Part shown: positions 53,532 to 61,769 of the stretch, one piece after another
Numbering within the stretch: position 1 is the stretch's first letter
How the letters are laid out: every line of letters starts with the position of its first letter
Assembly: GCF_018332715.1 (NCBI RefSeq)
Contig: NZ_BOQP01000008.1
Location: 647,900 to 711,899 of the forward strand
From: Winogradskya consettensis
Lineage (GTDB): Bacteria > Actinomycetota > Actinomycetes > Mycobacteriales > Micromonosporaceae
DNA: 64,000 bases
Direction: 5' to 3'
Translations under genes and position numbers: made by a program
The notes under the pieces: generated by a model
Told to the model about the DNA's origin: nothing
Database searches by the model: none
Seen by the model: only the letters and a program-made list of their open reading frames with translations

Positions 53532-53641
53532 GCCTCCTCCTTGCTGGGTCTCCCCCTTGCCGGCGCGACCGGGTCGCGCGCTTCCCGGCGCGATCCAGCG
53601 CGCGACCGGTCGCGATTCAGCGCGCGCACCGGCGCGATTCA

Positions 53642-53685
53642 GGTTGTGTGCAATTTAGTTGTGCACAATTAAATTGCACACAACC
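53642..53685. promoter_or_regulatory. 44-bp near-perfect palindrome, probable TetR operator
   Basis: The outer 16-bp arms GGTTGTGTGCAATTTA and TAAATTGCACACAACC match perfectly. The 12-base centre GTTGTGCACAAT is itself a palindrome with one mismatched pair. A further TAGTTGTGCGC half-copy follows. TTGTG(T/C)GCA is thus repeated four times, enough for two or more TetR dimers. It lies 110 bp from the TetR start. The stretch before it (53565-53641) is built of imperfect GCGCGATTCAG repeats. Confidence 0.85.
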
Positions 53686-53722
53686 TAGTTGTGCGCGTGG
53701 AAGTGTCCCATGCAACGCGTCG

Positions 53723-53786
53723 TTGACCGCGGACCCCCGGGCTGACTACTGTACGAAGCTAACTAACGTACTGGTTCGTACATTAG
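53723..53786 (+). promoter_or_regulatory. Promoter and second operator of the aroE-quiC operon
   Basis: TTGACC (53723-53728) and TACTGT (53747-53752) with an 18-bp spacer form a good promoter. Just downstream, CTAACGTAC-TGGTTC-GTACATTAG (53763-53786) is an inverted repeat with 8 of 9 bases matching, placed over the likely transcription start. GTACGAA (53751-53757) also pairs with TTCGTAC (53775-53781). A repressor here would block initiation. Confidence 0.7.
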
Positions 53787-53798
53787 TGGGAGGTGCCG

Positions 53799-54695
53799 AT
53801 GTCCGAGCGCTACCTCGTGGGTCTCATCGGCGCCGGTATCGGCGCGTCGCTGAGCCCGGCCCTGCACGAACGCGAGGCCGACCGCCTCGGGCTGCGCCTG
53901 TTCTACCAGCTGATCGACCTGACGACGCTCGGCGCGGCCCCGGACGACATCGGCGACCTGGTCCGCGACGCGCGGCGGCTCGGCTTCCGCGGGCTGAACA
54001 TCACCCACCCGTGCAAGCAGGAGGTCGTCAAGCACCTGGACGCCCTCTCCCCCGGCGCCGCCGAGCTGCAGGCCGTCAACACCGTGGTGTTCCACGACGG
54101 GCGCGCGACCGGGCACAACACCGACCGCGACGGGTTCGCGGAGGGGTTCCGGCAGGGACTGCCCGGGGCACGGCTCGCCGAGGTGGTCCAGCTGGGTGCG
54201 GGCGGCGCCGGCCACGCAGTCGCGTACGCGATAAGCCGTCTCGGAGTCGGACGGCTGACCCTGATCGACCCGGACGAGGGCCGCGCCGAAGGTCTCGCCC
54301 AGGCGCTGCGAGAACGTGGGCTGCCCGCCCGCAGCGCCACCCCCGATCGGCTCGGCGCCCTGCTCGCCGACGCGGACGGGCTGATCAACGCCTCCCCGGT
54401 CGGGATGGCCGCGCACCCCGGCCTGCCGGTCCCCGAGGAGCTGCTGCATGCCGGCCTGTGGGTCACCGACATCATCTACAGCCCGCTGCGCACCGGGCTG
54501 CTACGGGCCGCGGCGGCGCTGGGCTGCCGGACCCTGAACGGCGGCGGGATGGTCGTGCACCAGGCCGCCGCCGCCTTCGAGCTGTTCACCGGTCACCGGC
54601 CCGACGTGGCCGCGATGACCGCCGACTTCACCGCCCTGGCGGCAGAAGAACTGGCAGCAGAAGAGCCGGCACGACAGGAGCCGTACCGTGCGTAA
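53799..54695 (+). CDS. Quinate/shikimate dehydrogenase (AroE-like)
   Basis: 298 residues from ATG 53799, with GGGAGG upstream. It interconverts shikimate or quinate with the 3-dehydro form using NAD(P). Family marks: GASLSPALHEREA (substrate loop of the LSPxLHE quinate/shikimate type rather than biosynthetic HSLSPxxHN), LNITHPCK with catalytic Lys73, NTDRDGF with Asp109, and the Rossmann LGAGGAGHAVAYA. Its position before a dehydroshikimate dehydratase and behind a TetR operator argues for catabolism, not aromatic amino-acid synthesis. The stop overlaps the next gene by 8 bases. Confidence 0.88.
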   Translation: MSERYLVGLIGAGIGASLSPALHEREADRLGLRLFYQLIDLTTLGAAPDDIGDLVRDARRLGFRGLNITHPCKQEVVKHLDALSPGAAELQAVNTVVFHDGRATGHNTDRDGFAEGFRQGLPGARLAEVVQLGAGGAGHAVAYAISRLGVGRLTLIDPDEGRAEGLAQALRERGLPARSATPDRLGALLADADGLINASPVGMAAHPGLPVPEELLHAGLWVTDIIYSPLRTGLLRAAAALGCRTLNGGGMVVHQAAAAFELFTGHRPDVAAMTADFTALAAEELAAEEPARQEPYRA

Positions 54696-56487
54696 GTCGA
54701 TCGCCACGGTGTCGCTCAGCGGCACCCTCGAGGAGAAGCTCGCCGCCGCCGCGCGGGCCGGTTTCGACGCCGTCGAGATCTTCGAGGCCGACCTGATCAG
54801 CGCCGCGAGCCCGGCGCGTGACATCCGGGCCATGTGTGCCGACCTGGGGCTCGGCATCGACATCTACCAGCCGTTGCGTGACTTCGAGGGTGCCGCCCCC
54901 AAGACCTTCCGGGCCAATCTGCGCAGGGCCGCGGGCAAGTTCGAGCTCATGCGCGAGCTCGGCACCGACCTGCTGCTCGTCTGTTCCAGCGTCGCGCCGC
55001 GGGCCGCCGGCGATGACGGGCTCATCGCCGAGCAGTTGCACACGCTCGCGGAGCTCGCCGCCGGGCACGGGTGCCGGGTGGCCTACGAGGCGCTCGCCTG
55101 GGGACGGCACGTCAACGACTACCGCCATGCCTGGAAGCTGGTCGCCGCCGCCGGGCACCCGAGCCTCGGCGTGTGCCTGGACAGCTTCCACATCCTGTCG
55201 CGCGGGCACGACCCCGCCGGCATCCGCGAGATCCCCGGCGACAAGATCTTCTTCCTGCAGCTGGCGGACGCGCCGCGGATGCTGATGGACGTGCTGCAGT
55301 GGAGCCGGCACCACCGCTGCTTCCCCGGTCAGGGCTCGTTCGGCCTGGCCGGGTTCCTGCGCCACACCCTCGCTGCCGGGTACGCAGGCCCGCTGTCCCT
55401 GGAGGTCTTCAACGACGTCTTCCGGCAGGCCGACGCCGAGCGGACCGCCACCGACGCCCTGCGCTCGCTGATCGCGCTCGAGGAGGCGGTCCTGCCGGAG
55501 TCACCGGTGGCCCCGCCCGCGCCGCTGCGGGGCTTCTCGTTCGCGGAGATCGCCGTCGACCCGCTCGGTGGGGTCGCGGCCGAGCGGATGCTGCGCGCCC
55601 TGGGGTTCACCCGCGCCGCCCGGCACCGCACCAAACCCGTCCACCTCTGGCAGCAGGGCGACGCCCGGATCCTGGTCAACGCCGCCCGCCCGGCCCCGGC
55701 CGACCGCCGCCGTGGCGACGCCGCCGTGTCCGCGGTGGCCGTGGACAGCGCCGATCCAGCGCAGTCCGCCGCGCGTGCCGAGGCGTTGCTAGCCCCCGGC
55801 GTACCGCGCAGCTTCGGACCCGGCGAGGCCGAGCTGACCGCGATCACCGCCCCCGACGGCACCCTGGTCTTCTTCTGCGGCACGGAATGGCTCGGCGACT
55901 TCAGCGAGCTCGACACGCCCCCGCCGGGCGCGGCCGGGATCACGACCATCGATCACATCGCGCTCTCCCAGCCCGCCCACCATGCCCAGGAGGCAGCGCT
56001 GTTCTACCAGTCGGTGCTGGGCATGCGCCGGCACGACCCGGTGGAGATCGCCGACCCGTACGGCCTGGTCCGCAGCTTCGCCATGACGAGCCCCGGCGGC
56101 GCCGTCCGGCTCGCGCTGAGCGTCCCGGCCCTCGCCGGTGACCCGCTGCCCCAGTCGGCCGGGCACCAGCACGTCGCGTTCGCGTGCACCGACATCTTCG
56201 CCACCGCCCGCGCCGTGCACGCCGGCGGCGCGAGCATCCTGCCGATCCCGGCCAACTACTACGCCGACCTGGCCACCCGCACCGACCTCGGCACCGATTT
56301 CCTCGCCGGCCTGAGAGAAGCGAACATCCTGCACGACCGCACCGAGGACGGCGAGTTCCTGCATTTCTTCACCACGATGCTCGGCCGCCGCCTGTTCTTC
56401 GAGGTCGTCCAGCGCATCAACGGCTACGACGGGTACGGCGCCGCGAACACTCCCGTACGCATGGCCGCGCAGTATCGCCTCGCATAA
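54688..56487 (+). CDS. quiC: 3-dehydroshikimate dehydratase, TIM barrel fused to HPPD-like domain (QuiC type)
   Basis: 599 residues. The N-terminal 290 form a sugar-phosphate-isomerase TIM barrel with the four expected metal ligands Glu134 (YEALAWGRHVNDY), Asp165 (CLDSFH), Gln191 (FLQLAD) and Glu239 (SLEVFND). This domain converts 3-dehydroshikimate to protocatechuate. Residues about 300-599 are a vicinal-oxygen-chelate HPPD-like domain with its own metal motifs (IDHIALS, GHQHVAFACTD, LFFEVVQR). This architecture matches the pseudomonad QuiC1 fusion. With the upstream dehydrogenase it would make protocatechuate from shikimate or quinate; ring-cleavage genes are not in the window. Confidence 0.92.
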   Translation: MRKSIATVSLSGTLEEKLAAAARAGFDAVEIFEADLISAASPARDIRAMCADLGLGIDIYQPLRDFEGAAPKTFRANLRRAAGKFELMRELGTDLLLVCSSVAPRAAGDDGLIAEQLHTLAELAAGHGCRVAYEALAWGRHVNDYRHAWKLVAAAGHPSLGVCLDSFHILSRGHDPAGIREIPGDKIFFLQLADAPRMLMDVLQWSRHHRCFPGQGSFGLAGFLRHTLAAGYAGPLSLEVFNDVFRQADAERTATDALRSLIALEEAVLPESPVAPPAPLRGFSFAEIAVDPLGGVAAERMLRALGFTRAARHRTKPVHLWQQGDARILVNAARPAPADRRRGDAAVSAVAVDSADPAQSAARAEALLAPGVPRSFGPGEAELTAITAPDGTLVFFCGTEWLGDFSELDTPPPGAAGITTIDHIALSQPAHHAQEAALFYQSVLGMRRHDPVEIADPYGLVRSFAMTSPGGAVRLALSVPALAGDPLPQSAGHQHVAFACTDIFATARAVHAGGASILPIPANYYADLATRTDLGTDFLAGLREANILHDRTEDGEFLHFFTTMLGRRLFFEVVQRINGYDGYGAANTPVRMAAQYRLA

Positions 56488-56568
56488 AGCTTCAAGAGGG
56501 ACCGCCTCGCATAAAGCGGCTCGCACTATAGAAGTACAGCTTCTGGGCCTACTGCTACAAAAGGTGCC

Positions 56569-56961
56569 ATGCGGCACTATGGCATCACCCGGATCATGGT
56601 TGACGGCGGCCGCGAGGTCTGCGTCCGGCTCTTCGGCGACGTCGACGGCGACGCCCGGGACGAGCTGCGCCGCGAGCTGCACGACGCGGTCGTCGACAAC
56701 ACCGCCCCGCTGTTCGTGGTCGACCTTGACGAGACCCGGTTCCTGGATTCGGAGGCGGTCGGGGCGCTGCTCGAGGGGTGCCTGCACGCCCGGGAGGCCG
56801 GAAAACAGGCGGAGATCATCAATGCACGCGGTGTCGTGCGTGCGGTGCTGACCGTCACCGGTGTGCTCGACCTGTTCGGAGCGACCCCGTCCGGCCCGAA
56901 CGTCGTGCCGCTGCCCGCCGAGCGTGGTAGGCCCGATTGGCCGCACCGCCGCGCTACGTGA
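56569..56961 (+). CDS. STAS-domain anti-sigma antagonist with Glu at the phosphosite
   Basis: 130 residues; AAAAGG precedes ATG 56569. The STAS fold is plain: VCVRLFGDVDGDARDELRRELHDAV, then LFVVDLDETRFLDSEAVGALLEG, then GVVRAVLTVTGVLDLFG. In SpoIIAA the loop reads D-S-S-G and the second Ser is phosphorylated; here it reads Asp60-Ser61-Glu62-Ala63, so that position is Glu. The protein may behave as permanently phosphorylated or be controlled otherwise. It lies 25 bp upstream of the diguanylate cyclase gene and is probably co-transcribed. No anti-sigma kinase is nearby. Confidence 0.85.
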   Translation: MRHYGITRIMVDGGREVCVRLFGDVDGDARDELRRELHDAVVDNTAPLFVVDLDETRFLDSEAVGALLEGCLHAREAGKQAEIINARGVVRAVLTVTGVLDLFGATPSGPNVVPLPAERGRPDWPHRRAT

Positions 56962-56986
56962 TCAGTTTCCCGGAGCCGGTGCCGAA

Positions 56987-58573
56987 GTGCAGTGTGTGAG
57001 GTGGAGCCGACGCGGGACGGCGGTGCTGCTGGCCGCCGTCGTGCTGCTGGCCGGCGGCGTGGTCTCGGCGGTCGTCGGGTACGCCCTGGCCCGCAGCGAG
57101 CAGCGCTACGCCTCGCAGTCGATGGACCGCTACACCAGCGACGTCTCGGCGGCCGTGACCGCCGAGGTCAACCGGTACGGCGCGACCCTCGCGGACATGT
57201 CCCGGGCGGTCGCCGCCCAGAGCGACCTGAGCCGCGACGACTTCCGCGACATCACCGACGGCCTCGACGCCGACCGCCTGCCCGGCGCCAGCGGCCTGTC
57301 GTTCGTCGTCGAGGTCGCCCGCGAGGATCTCACCGCCGTCCAGAACTACTGGCGGGCCCACGGGGCCATCGGCCTCACCCTCAGGGCCGCCGGCCCCGGC
57401 ACCTCGCACGAGTTCGTCATCTACTCCCGCTCCGTCGACGGCGTGCCGGTCAACCCCGGGCAGGATGTGGACACCGTCCCCGTGCTCGCCGAAGCCCTGG
57501 CCACCGCGCGCTACGGCGGCGCGCTCGCCGCCACCAGCACGTACGTCCTGCTCAAGGATCGCGCGCAGGCCGCCACCCGGCACGAGGCGTCGTTCAGCCT
57601 GGTCTCCCGCGTGCAGACCCGCACCGGGAGGTTCCGGGGCTGGCTCGTGATGGGCGTGCACGGCGCGGACTTCCTCGACCGGACGATCAGCGATCACTCC
57701 CAGGGCGTCGTCCGGGTCGCCGTCAACGACCCGTCCGGCACCGACACCATGGTCATCGCCAGCACCGGCGCCGGCGCCGAGGACCCCGACCCTGCCCTGG
57801 TCCGTGAACGGGCGATCAGCGTGGGCCAGCGGGTCTGGCGGCTCACCCTCTACCCCACCGAGCATCTGCTGAGCGGGACCGACCACACCCTGCGTACGGT
57901 GGCGATCGGCTCCTGTCTCGGCATCTCGCTCGTTCTGGCGGTGCTGGTCGGTGTCCTCGCCGGCGCCCGCAACCGCGCGATCACCCAGGTCGAGCACGCC
58001 ACCGCCGAGCTGCGCCGCGACATCGCCCACCGCGAGGAGGTCGAGCAGCGCCTGCGCGAACGCGAGAGCCAGCTCGAGCATCTCGCCTTCCACGACCACC
58101 TGACCGGCCTGGTCAACCGCAGCCTCTTCCACGAACGCGTCACCCAGGCCCTGATCACCCACGCGGCCGCGGACGAGTCCTTCGCCGTCATCTTCATCGA
58201 CCTCGACGGCTTCAAACAGGTCAACGACCGCCTCGGCCACGCCGGCGGCGACGACCTCCTGCGCCAGGTCGGCGGCCGCCTCAGCGCCTGCCTGCGCGCC
58301 GGTGACACCATCGCCCGTTTCGGTGGCGACGAGTTCGCCGTCCTCACCGAACACCTCGCCGACCCCGCCGACGTCCGCGTCGCCGCCACCCGCATCGTCG
58401 AAACGGTCGGCCGCCCCTACCTCCTCGACGCCGGCCCGGCCGGCGTCACCGCCAGCGTCGGCATCGCCCTCAACCGCCCCGGCAACGACGCCGACGACAT
58501 CCTGCGCGAAGCCGACCTCGCCATGTACACCGCGAAGAAGGCCGGCAAGGCGCGCTTCGTCGTAGCCGGCTGA
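56987..58573 (+). CDS. CHASE-like sensor diguanylate cyclase
   Basis: 528 residues from GTG 56987; GTG 56996 is also possible. A first membrane helix (RRGTAVLLAAVVLLAGGVVSAVVGYALA), an extracytoplasmic domain of about 240 residues resembling CHASE (SGLSFVVEVAREDLTAVQNYWR ... FVIYSRSVDG), and a second helix (VAIGSCLGISLVLAVLVGVLAG) lead through a short coiled coil into a GGDEF domain. The active site is intact (FGGDEF, 446-450; IFIDLDGFKQVND). The inhibitory site RxxD is present (Arg437-Ala-Gly-Asp440), unlike the GGDEF-EAL protein at 20259. It makes c-di-GMP in response to an outside ligand. Confidence 0.92.
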   Translation: MQCVRWSRRGTAVLLAAVVLLAGGVVSAVVGYALARSEQRYASQSMDRYTSDVSAAVTAEVNRYGATLADMSRAVAAQSDLSRDDFRDITDGLDADRLPGASGLSFVVEVAREDLTAVQNYWRAHGAIGLTLRAAGPGTSHEFVIYSRSVDGVPVNPGQDVDTVPVLAEALATARYGGALAATSTYVLLKDRAQAATRHEASFSLVSRVQTRTGRFRGWLVMGVHGADFLDRTISDHSQGVVRVAVNDPSGTDTMVIASTGAGAEDPDPALVRERAISVGQRVWRLTLYPTEHLLSGTDHTLRTVAIGSCLGISLVLAVLVGVLAGARNRAITQVEHATAELRRDIAHREEVEQRLRERESQLEHLAFHDHLTGLVNRSLFHERVTQALITHAAADESFAVIFIDLDGFKQVNDRLGHAGGDDLLRQVGGRLSACLRAGDTIARFGGDEFAVLTEHLADPADVRVAATRIVETVGRPYLLDAGPAGVTASVGIALNRPGNDADDILREADLAMYTAKKAGKARFVVAG

Positions 58574-58588
58574 GCCTTACCGTGGGTC

Positions 58589-59086
58589 ATGACCGACGCG
58601 AACGCCTACCTCGACGGGCAGGCCCTCGCGATGATCACCGGCCGCTGCTGGCCGGCCATGACGGCGTCCGTCCCCGGCTTCCACGCCATCCCCGACGACC
58701 GGGTCCTGATGATCGGCACCCGCGCCCTCGACGAGCTGGAGGTCGGGCCGTTGAAAGACAGCGACATCACGACGCTCGACGCCGCCCAGGCCCGCGACAG
58801 CAGCGCCGCCGTCACCGCGCTCGCCGCCCGGGTCGACGCCGTCCACATCCACCTGGACCTCGATGCGTACGACCCGTCCATCGCCCCGGCCAACAGCTAC
58901 GCGGCACCGGACGGCCTCTTCCCCGCCGACGTCGACGCCGTCCTGCGCGAGCTCAGCGGCCAGACCCGGATCAGCTCGGCCACCCTCGCCTCCTGGGACC
59001 CCGCCCACGACACCGATCACCGCCTGCGCGACGTCGCCCTCGACGTGGTGGACCTCCTGGCCGCCCTGGCCCGTTCCGACCGGTAG
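58589..59086 (+). pseudogene. Arginase-family protein lacking its N-terminal half
   Basis: 165 residues match the C-terminal half of arginase/agmatinase-fold proteins: YLDGQALAMITGRCW, VLMIGTRALDELE, and the second metal motif VHIHLDLDAYDPS, then a C-terminal helix. Intact members have about 290-300 residues. The first half, with GGDH and DAHxD metal ligands, is missing. The text starts MTDANAYLDGQ, as if a deletion joined a start region to the point just after DAH. Without those ligands the binuclear manganese site cannot form. TACCGT 5 bases before the ATG could still promote a leaderless transcript. Confidence 0.7.
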
Positions 59087-59107
59087 CACCCCGGCCCGAG
59101 GCGGGGG

Positions 59108-60118
59108 TCAGGCCGAGCCCCGGACGAGGAGCCGGGTCTCCAGGAACACCGGGCCGGGCTGGGTGCCGTCGAGCAGGTGCTGGGCCTGGGCGACGGCGAG
59201 CTCGCCCATCCTGCGTTTGTCGATGTGGACCGTGGTGAGGGGCGGGTCGAGGATCTCGCCGACGGTGAGACCGTCGAACCCGACGAGGGCCAGGTCGGCG
59301 GGGATGTCCAGGCCAAGGCGACGGATCGCACGGTACGCACCCAGCGCGATCAGATCGTTGAAAGCGAACACCGCCGTCAACCCGGGATGGGCGGCGTGCA
59401 ACGTCTCGAGGCCGGTCTCGCCGCCGGTCATGGACTGCTCGACGTCGACGATCGCGTCCGCCGGGAGGTCGTGGGCTGCCATCGCGGCCAGGAACCCGCT
59501 GCGGCGGGCCGGGTCGCAGGCCGGCGGGCAGTCGAGCATCCCGATGCGGCGGTGTCCCTGCGCGACCAGATGGTCCACGGCGGCGTGCACGCCGGGTGCC
59601 ACGTCGAGGTCGACGGCAGCGAAGATCGTCTCGGCCGGGCGGCGGTTCATGACGACCAGGGGGACGCCCTCGATCGCGGCGGTGATGACGTCGTCGGTCT
59701 GGAACAGGTAGCCGATCATGGCGTCGACCTGGCCGGCGAGGCCGCGTAGCAGGTCCGGCTCGCGGGAGGTGTCGTCCTGGGAGCTGGCGACGACGATCTG
59801 CCAGCCACGGGCCTGGGCGGCGTCGATCACGCCGGCGATCAGCTCGGGGAAGAACGGGTTCACGACGTCCGGAACGATCAGCCCGACCGTGACGGCCCCG
59901 GGGCGGACCAGGCCGCGGGCGAAGCGCGACGGGCGGTAACGCAGCTCTTTGGCCGCCTCGAGGACCCGGCGGCGGGTCTCGGGGTCGATCTCGCCCTTGT
60001 CGTTGATGGCTCGCGACACGGTCTGGTGCGAGACACCGGCCAGCTTCGCCACGTCCCGCAGCGTCACCCGCCGGGCGGCACCACCGGCCCCGGTCTCGTC
60101 CTCGGCTTTGTCTTTCAC
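59108..60118 (-). CDS. LacI family transcriptional regulator
   Basis: 336 residues from GTG 60118, with GCGGGGAT upstream; the frame extends to 60226 but passes through the palindromic operator. HTH and hinge are complete (VTLRDVAKLAGVSHQTVSRAINDKGEIDPETRRRVLEAAKELRYRPSRFARGL), followed by a sugar-binding domain (TVGLIVPDVVNPFFPELIAGVIDAAQ ... FAFNDLIALGAYRAIRRL). The 34-bp perfect palindrome at 60174-60207 lies 56 bp upstream of the start and is the obvious operator. No intact target gene is divergent from it. Confidence 0.92.
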   Translation of the reverse strand: MKDKAEDETGAGGAARRVTLRDVAKLAGVSHQTVSRAINDKGEIDPETRRRVLEAAKELRYRPSRFARGLVRPGAVTVGLIVPDVVNPFFPELIAGVIDAAQARGWQIVVASSQDDTSREPDLLRGLAGQVDAMIGYLFQTDDVITAAIEGVPLVVMNRRPAETIFAAVDLDVAPGVHAAVDHLVAQGHRRIGMLDCPPACDPARRSGFLAAMAAHDLPADAIVDVEQSMTGGETGLETLHAAHPGLTAVFAFNDLIALGAYRAIRRLGLDIPADLALVGFDGLTVGEILDPPLTTVHIDKRRMGELAVAQAQHLLDGTQPGPVFLETRLLVRGSA

Positions 60119-60173
60119 GATCCCCGCATCGTAATCCGAACCCGGTTGACGGCCGGGCAGCACGGGGTGCAGA

Positions 60174-60207
60174 CTCCCGTTAACGGTCACGTGACCGTTA
60201 ACGGGAG
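60174..60207. promoter_or_regulatory. Perfect 34-bp palindrome, LacI operator
   Basis: CTCCCGTTAACGGTCAC is followed directly by its exact reverse complement GTGACCGTTAACGGGAG. Each arm contains the smaller palindrome CCGTTAACGG, and the centre is GGTCACGTGACC, so three nested sites overlap. CGTTAACG-type cores suit LacI-family proteins. It lies between the LacI start (60118, -) and the short plus-strand ORF at 60225. Confidence 0.85.
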
Positions 60208-60224
60208 CCACGGAAGGGTGACTC

Positions 60225-60368
60225 ATGGACTTGTCGGCATTGCTGCTGAGCGTCCGGGCGGCTCAGGACGAGGCGCGGTCGGCGCTGCCCGACGCGAAGG
60301 TCAGGCCGCCCCGGCGCGGGTGGTGGCGATTCGGGAGAAGGCCTGGTGGACGAGACCGCGCCCGATGA
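60225..60368 (+). CDS. Short ORF divergent from lacI, possible gene remnant
   Basis: The frame encodes 47 residues beginning MDLSALLLSVRAAQDEARSA. The first 25 look like a normal protein N-terminus. The rest (Arg/Gly-rich) is antisense to the end of the metallo-hydrolase gene, whose stop is at 60301. GGAAGG lies upstream as a ribosome site, and the perfect palindrome is 18 bp before the start. It may be the stub of a former LacI target, cut by rearrangement. Confidence 0.35.
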   Translation: MDLSALLLSVRAAQDEARSALPDAKVRPPRRGWWRFGRRPGGRDRAR

Positions 60369-61179
60369 GCCGGAACTTGTCGATCCTGCGCGGCTCGTTG
60401 TAGATGAGGAAGTCGTCGAAGCGGTGCACCCCGCGCCGGCCCTGCACGGCATGGGCGGCGTCCCGCACGGCCCGCAACTGGTCGACCGTCATCTGCGGGG
60501 CGCGCTCGTCCGGCTGGCGCGGCGCACCGATCGGGTAGTCGCGCCCGGGCCGGGTGCGCATCTCGACGTGACAGCCGAGCACGTGCGTCACCCCGCGGGT
60601 CTCGGCGACCTCCACCAGGCGGTCGAGGGTGGCCACGAACGCCTGGGCGTCGGCGACGTACAGCCGGCCGGGCAGGACCGTGTCCCCGGTGAGCAGCAGG
60701 CCGGTGCGGGGGTCGAAGACGCTGATCGCCGCCGCGTGATGACCGGGCGACCCGGCGATCTCCAGAACCCGGCCGCCGAGATCGAGCGACACGGTGCCGG
60801 CAGGCCAGTCCGGCCCGAATCCGAAGTACGCCCGGACGTCGTCGACGCCGTGCCCGACGACGGTGGTGCGCGGCCGGCCGGCGAACTGCCCGTCAGCGGC
60901 GACGTGATCGCCGTGCGGGTGGGAGTGGGCGACGATCAGCTCGTACCCGTCAGGAAGGAGGTTGTCGATCGTCTCCCGCAGGGGAAACAGCTCCGGGTGG
61001 GCGGTCGCGCCCGTGTCCAGCAGCAGCGCCCGCTCGTCGCCGATCAGCAGGACCAGGAACGGCGCCTCGTAGTTCACCGCCCGGCTCTGCCGCAGGATGA
61101 CCGTACGCTCATCGTAGTGGTGGATCTGGATCGCGGGATCACCCTTCCCGCCGTGGCCCCACGTGACGTCGAAACTCAT
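60301..61179 (-). CDS. Metallo-beta-lactamase-fold hydrolase
   Basis: 292 residues from ATG 61179, overlapping the ArsR stop by 4 bases. The MBL zinc motif is HSHPHGDH, with supporting LLLDTGATAHPELFPLRE, SPGHHAAAISVFD and LLLTGDTVLPGRLYV (bridging Asp), and a later His in LGCHVEMRT. It is cytoplasmic, with no signal peptide. The substrate is unknown; relatives are lactonases, glyoxalase-II-like thioesterases or similar. Transcribed from the ArsR promoter, it is likely induced by the same cue. Confidence 0.88.
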   Translation of the reverse strand: MSFDVTWGHGGKGDPAIQIHHYDERTVILRQSRAVNYEAPFLVLLIGDERALLLDTGATAHPELFPLRETIDNLLPDGYELIVAHSHPHGDHVAADGQFAGRPRTTVVGHGVDDVRAYFGFGPDWPAGTVSLDLGGRVLEIAGSPGHHAAAISVFDPRTGLLLTGDTVLPGRLYVADAQAFVATLDRLVEVAETRGVTHVLGCHVEMRTRPGRDYPIGAPRQPDERAPQMTVDQLRAVRDAAHAVQGRRGVHRFDDFLIYNEPRRIDKFRLIGRGLVHQAFSRIATTRAGAA

Positions 61180-61715
61180 TGCTTCTCCCCCTCGGTCCCG
61201 GCCACGAACGGCGTGGCCGCCATGAAAAAGCGGACGTGGCGCGCTCCCGGCCGGTCCCCGTCGGCCCGCCCGAGGTACGGCTCGAGCAGCGCCTTCCACC
61301 TCGTACGCAGCTCGGCCACCTCCTCCGGCGTCACCGACGCGACCGCAGCGACCATCCCGAGGCCATCTGCCCCACCGGCCCGATCCGCGTACGCCCGGAT
61401 GGCCGCGGTCTCCCGTTCGACGACGAGGCGCTCGAGCTCCCGCCCGGCAGCCGCACTCCCGTCGACGCGCAGATCGGGCGCGGGCGTCACCACGCGCCAC
61501 TGCCGTTCCCGCCGGTCGGGGCCGGGCGACGACTCCTCGACGTAGCCGTACTTCGCTAACTGGCGCAGATGGAACGAGCAGTTCGCCTGGGGCACACCGA
61601 GGACCCGGCCGCACTGGGCCGCGGTCGCCGGGCCGGTGGCCCCGAGCAGTTCGAGAAGGTTCAGCCGCAGCGGGTGGGTCAGGGCCCGGATCGCCTGCGG
61701 ATCGGGAACGCGCAT
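61176..61715 (-). CDS. ArsR-type winged-helix regulator
   Basis: 179 residues. The HTH is clear (DPQAIRALTHPLRLNLLELLGATGPATAAQCGRVLGVPQANCSFHLRQLAKYGYVEES), with a longer C-terminal helical domain of about 90 residues that may bind a ligand or dimerise. A metal site is not evident. It is first in a two-gene operon with the metallo-hydrolase. A 46-bp symmetric operator starts 3 bases upstream of its ATG, so it should repress itself. Confidence 0.88.
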   Translation of the reverse strand: MRVPDPQAIRALTHPLRLNLLELLGATGPATAAQCGRVLGVPQANCSFHLRQLAKYGYVEESSPGPDRRERQWRVVTPAPDLRVDGSAAAGRELERLVVERETAAIRAYADRAGGADGLGMVAAVASVTPEEVAELRTRWKALLEPYLGRADGDRPGARHVRFFMAATPFVAGTEGEKQ

Positions 61716-61717
61716 AT

Positions 61718-61763
61718 GCCAAAGGTTACTTTGACACTTGGATTTGTCAAAGCTTTCTTTGGC
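61718..61763. promoter_or_regulatory. Palindromic operator with CTTTG/CAAAG half sites
   Basis: GCCAAAGGTTACTTTGACA (61718-61736) and TGTCAAAGCTTTCTTTGGC (61745-61763) are inverted copies matching at 15 of 19 positions. Each arm itself holds a CAAAG-N5-CTTTG-like pair. The site is AT-rich and covers the promoter of the ArsR-hydrolase operon. Confidence 0.78.
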
Positions 61764-61769
61764 TTATGA

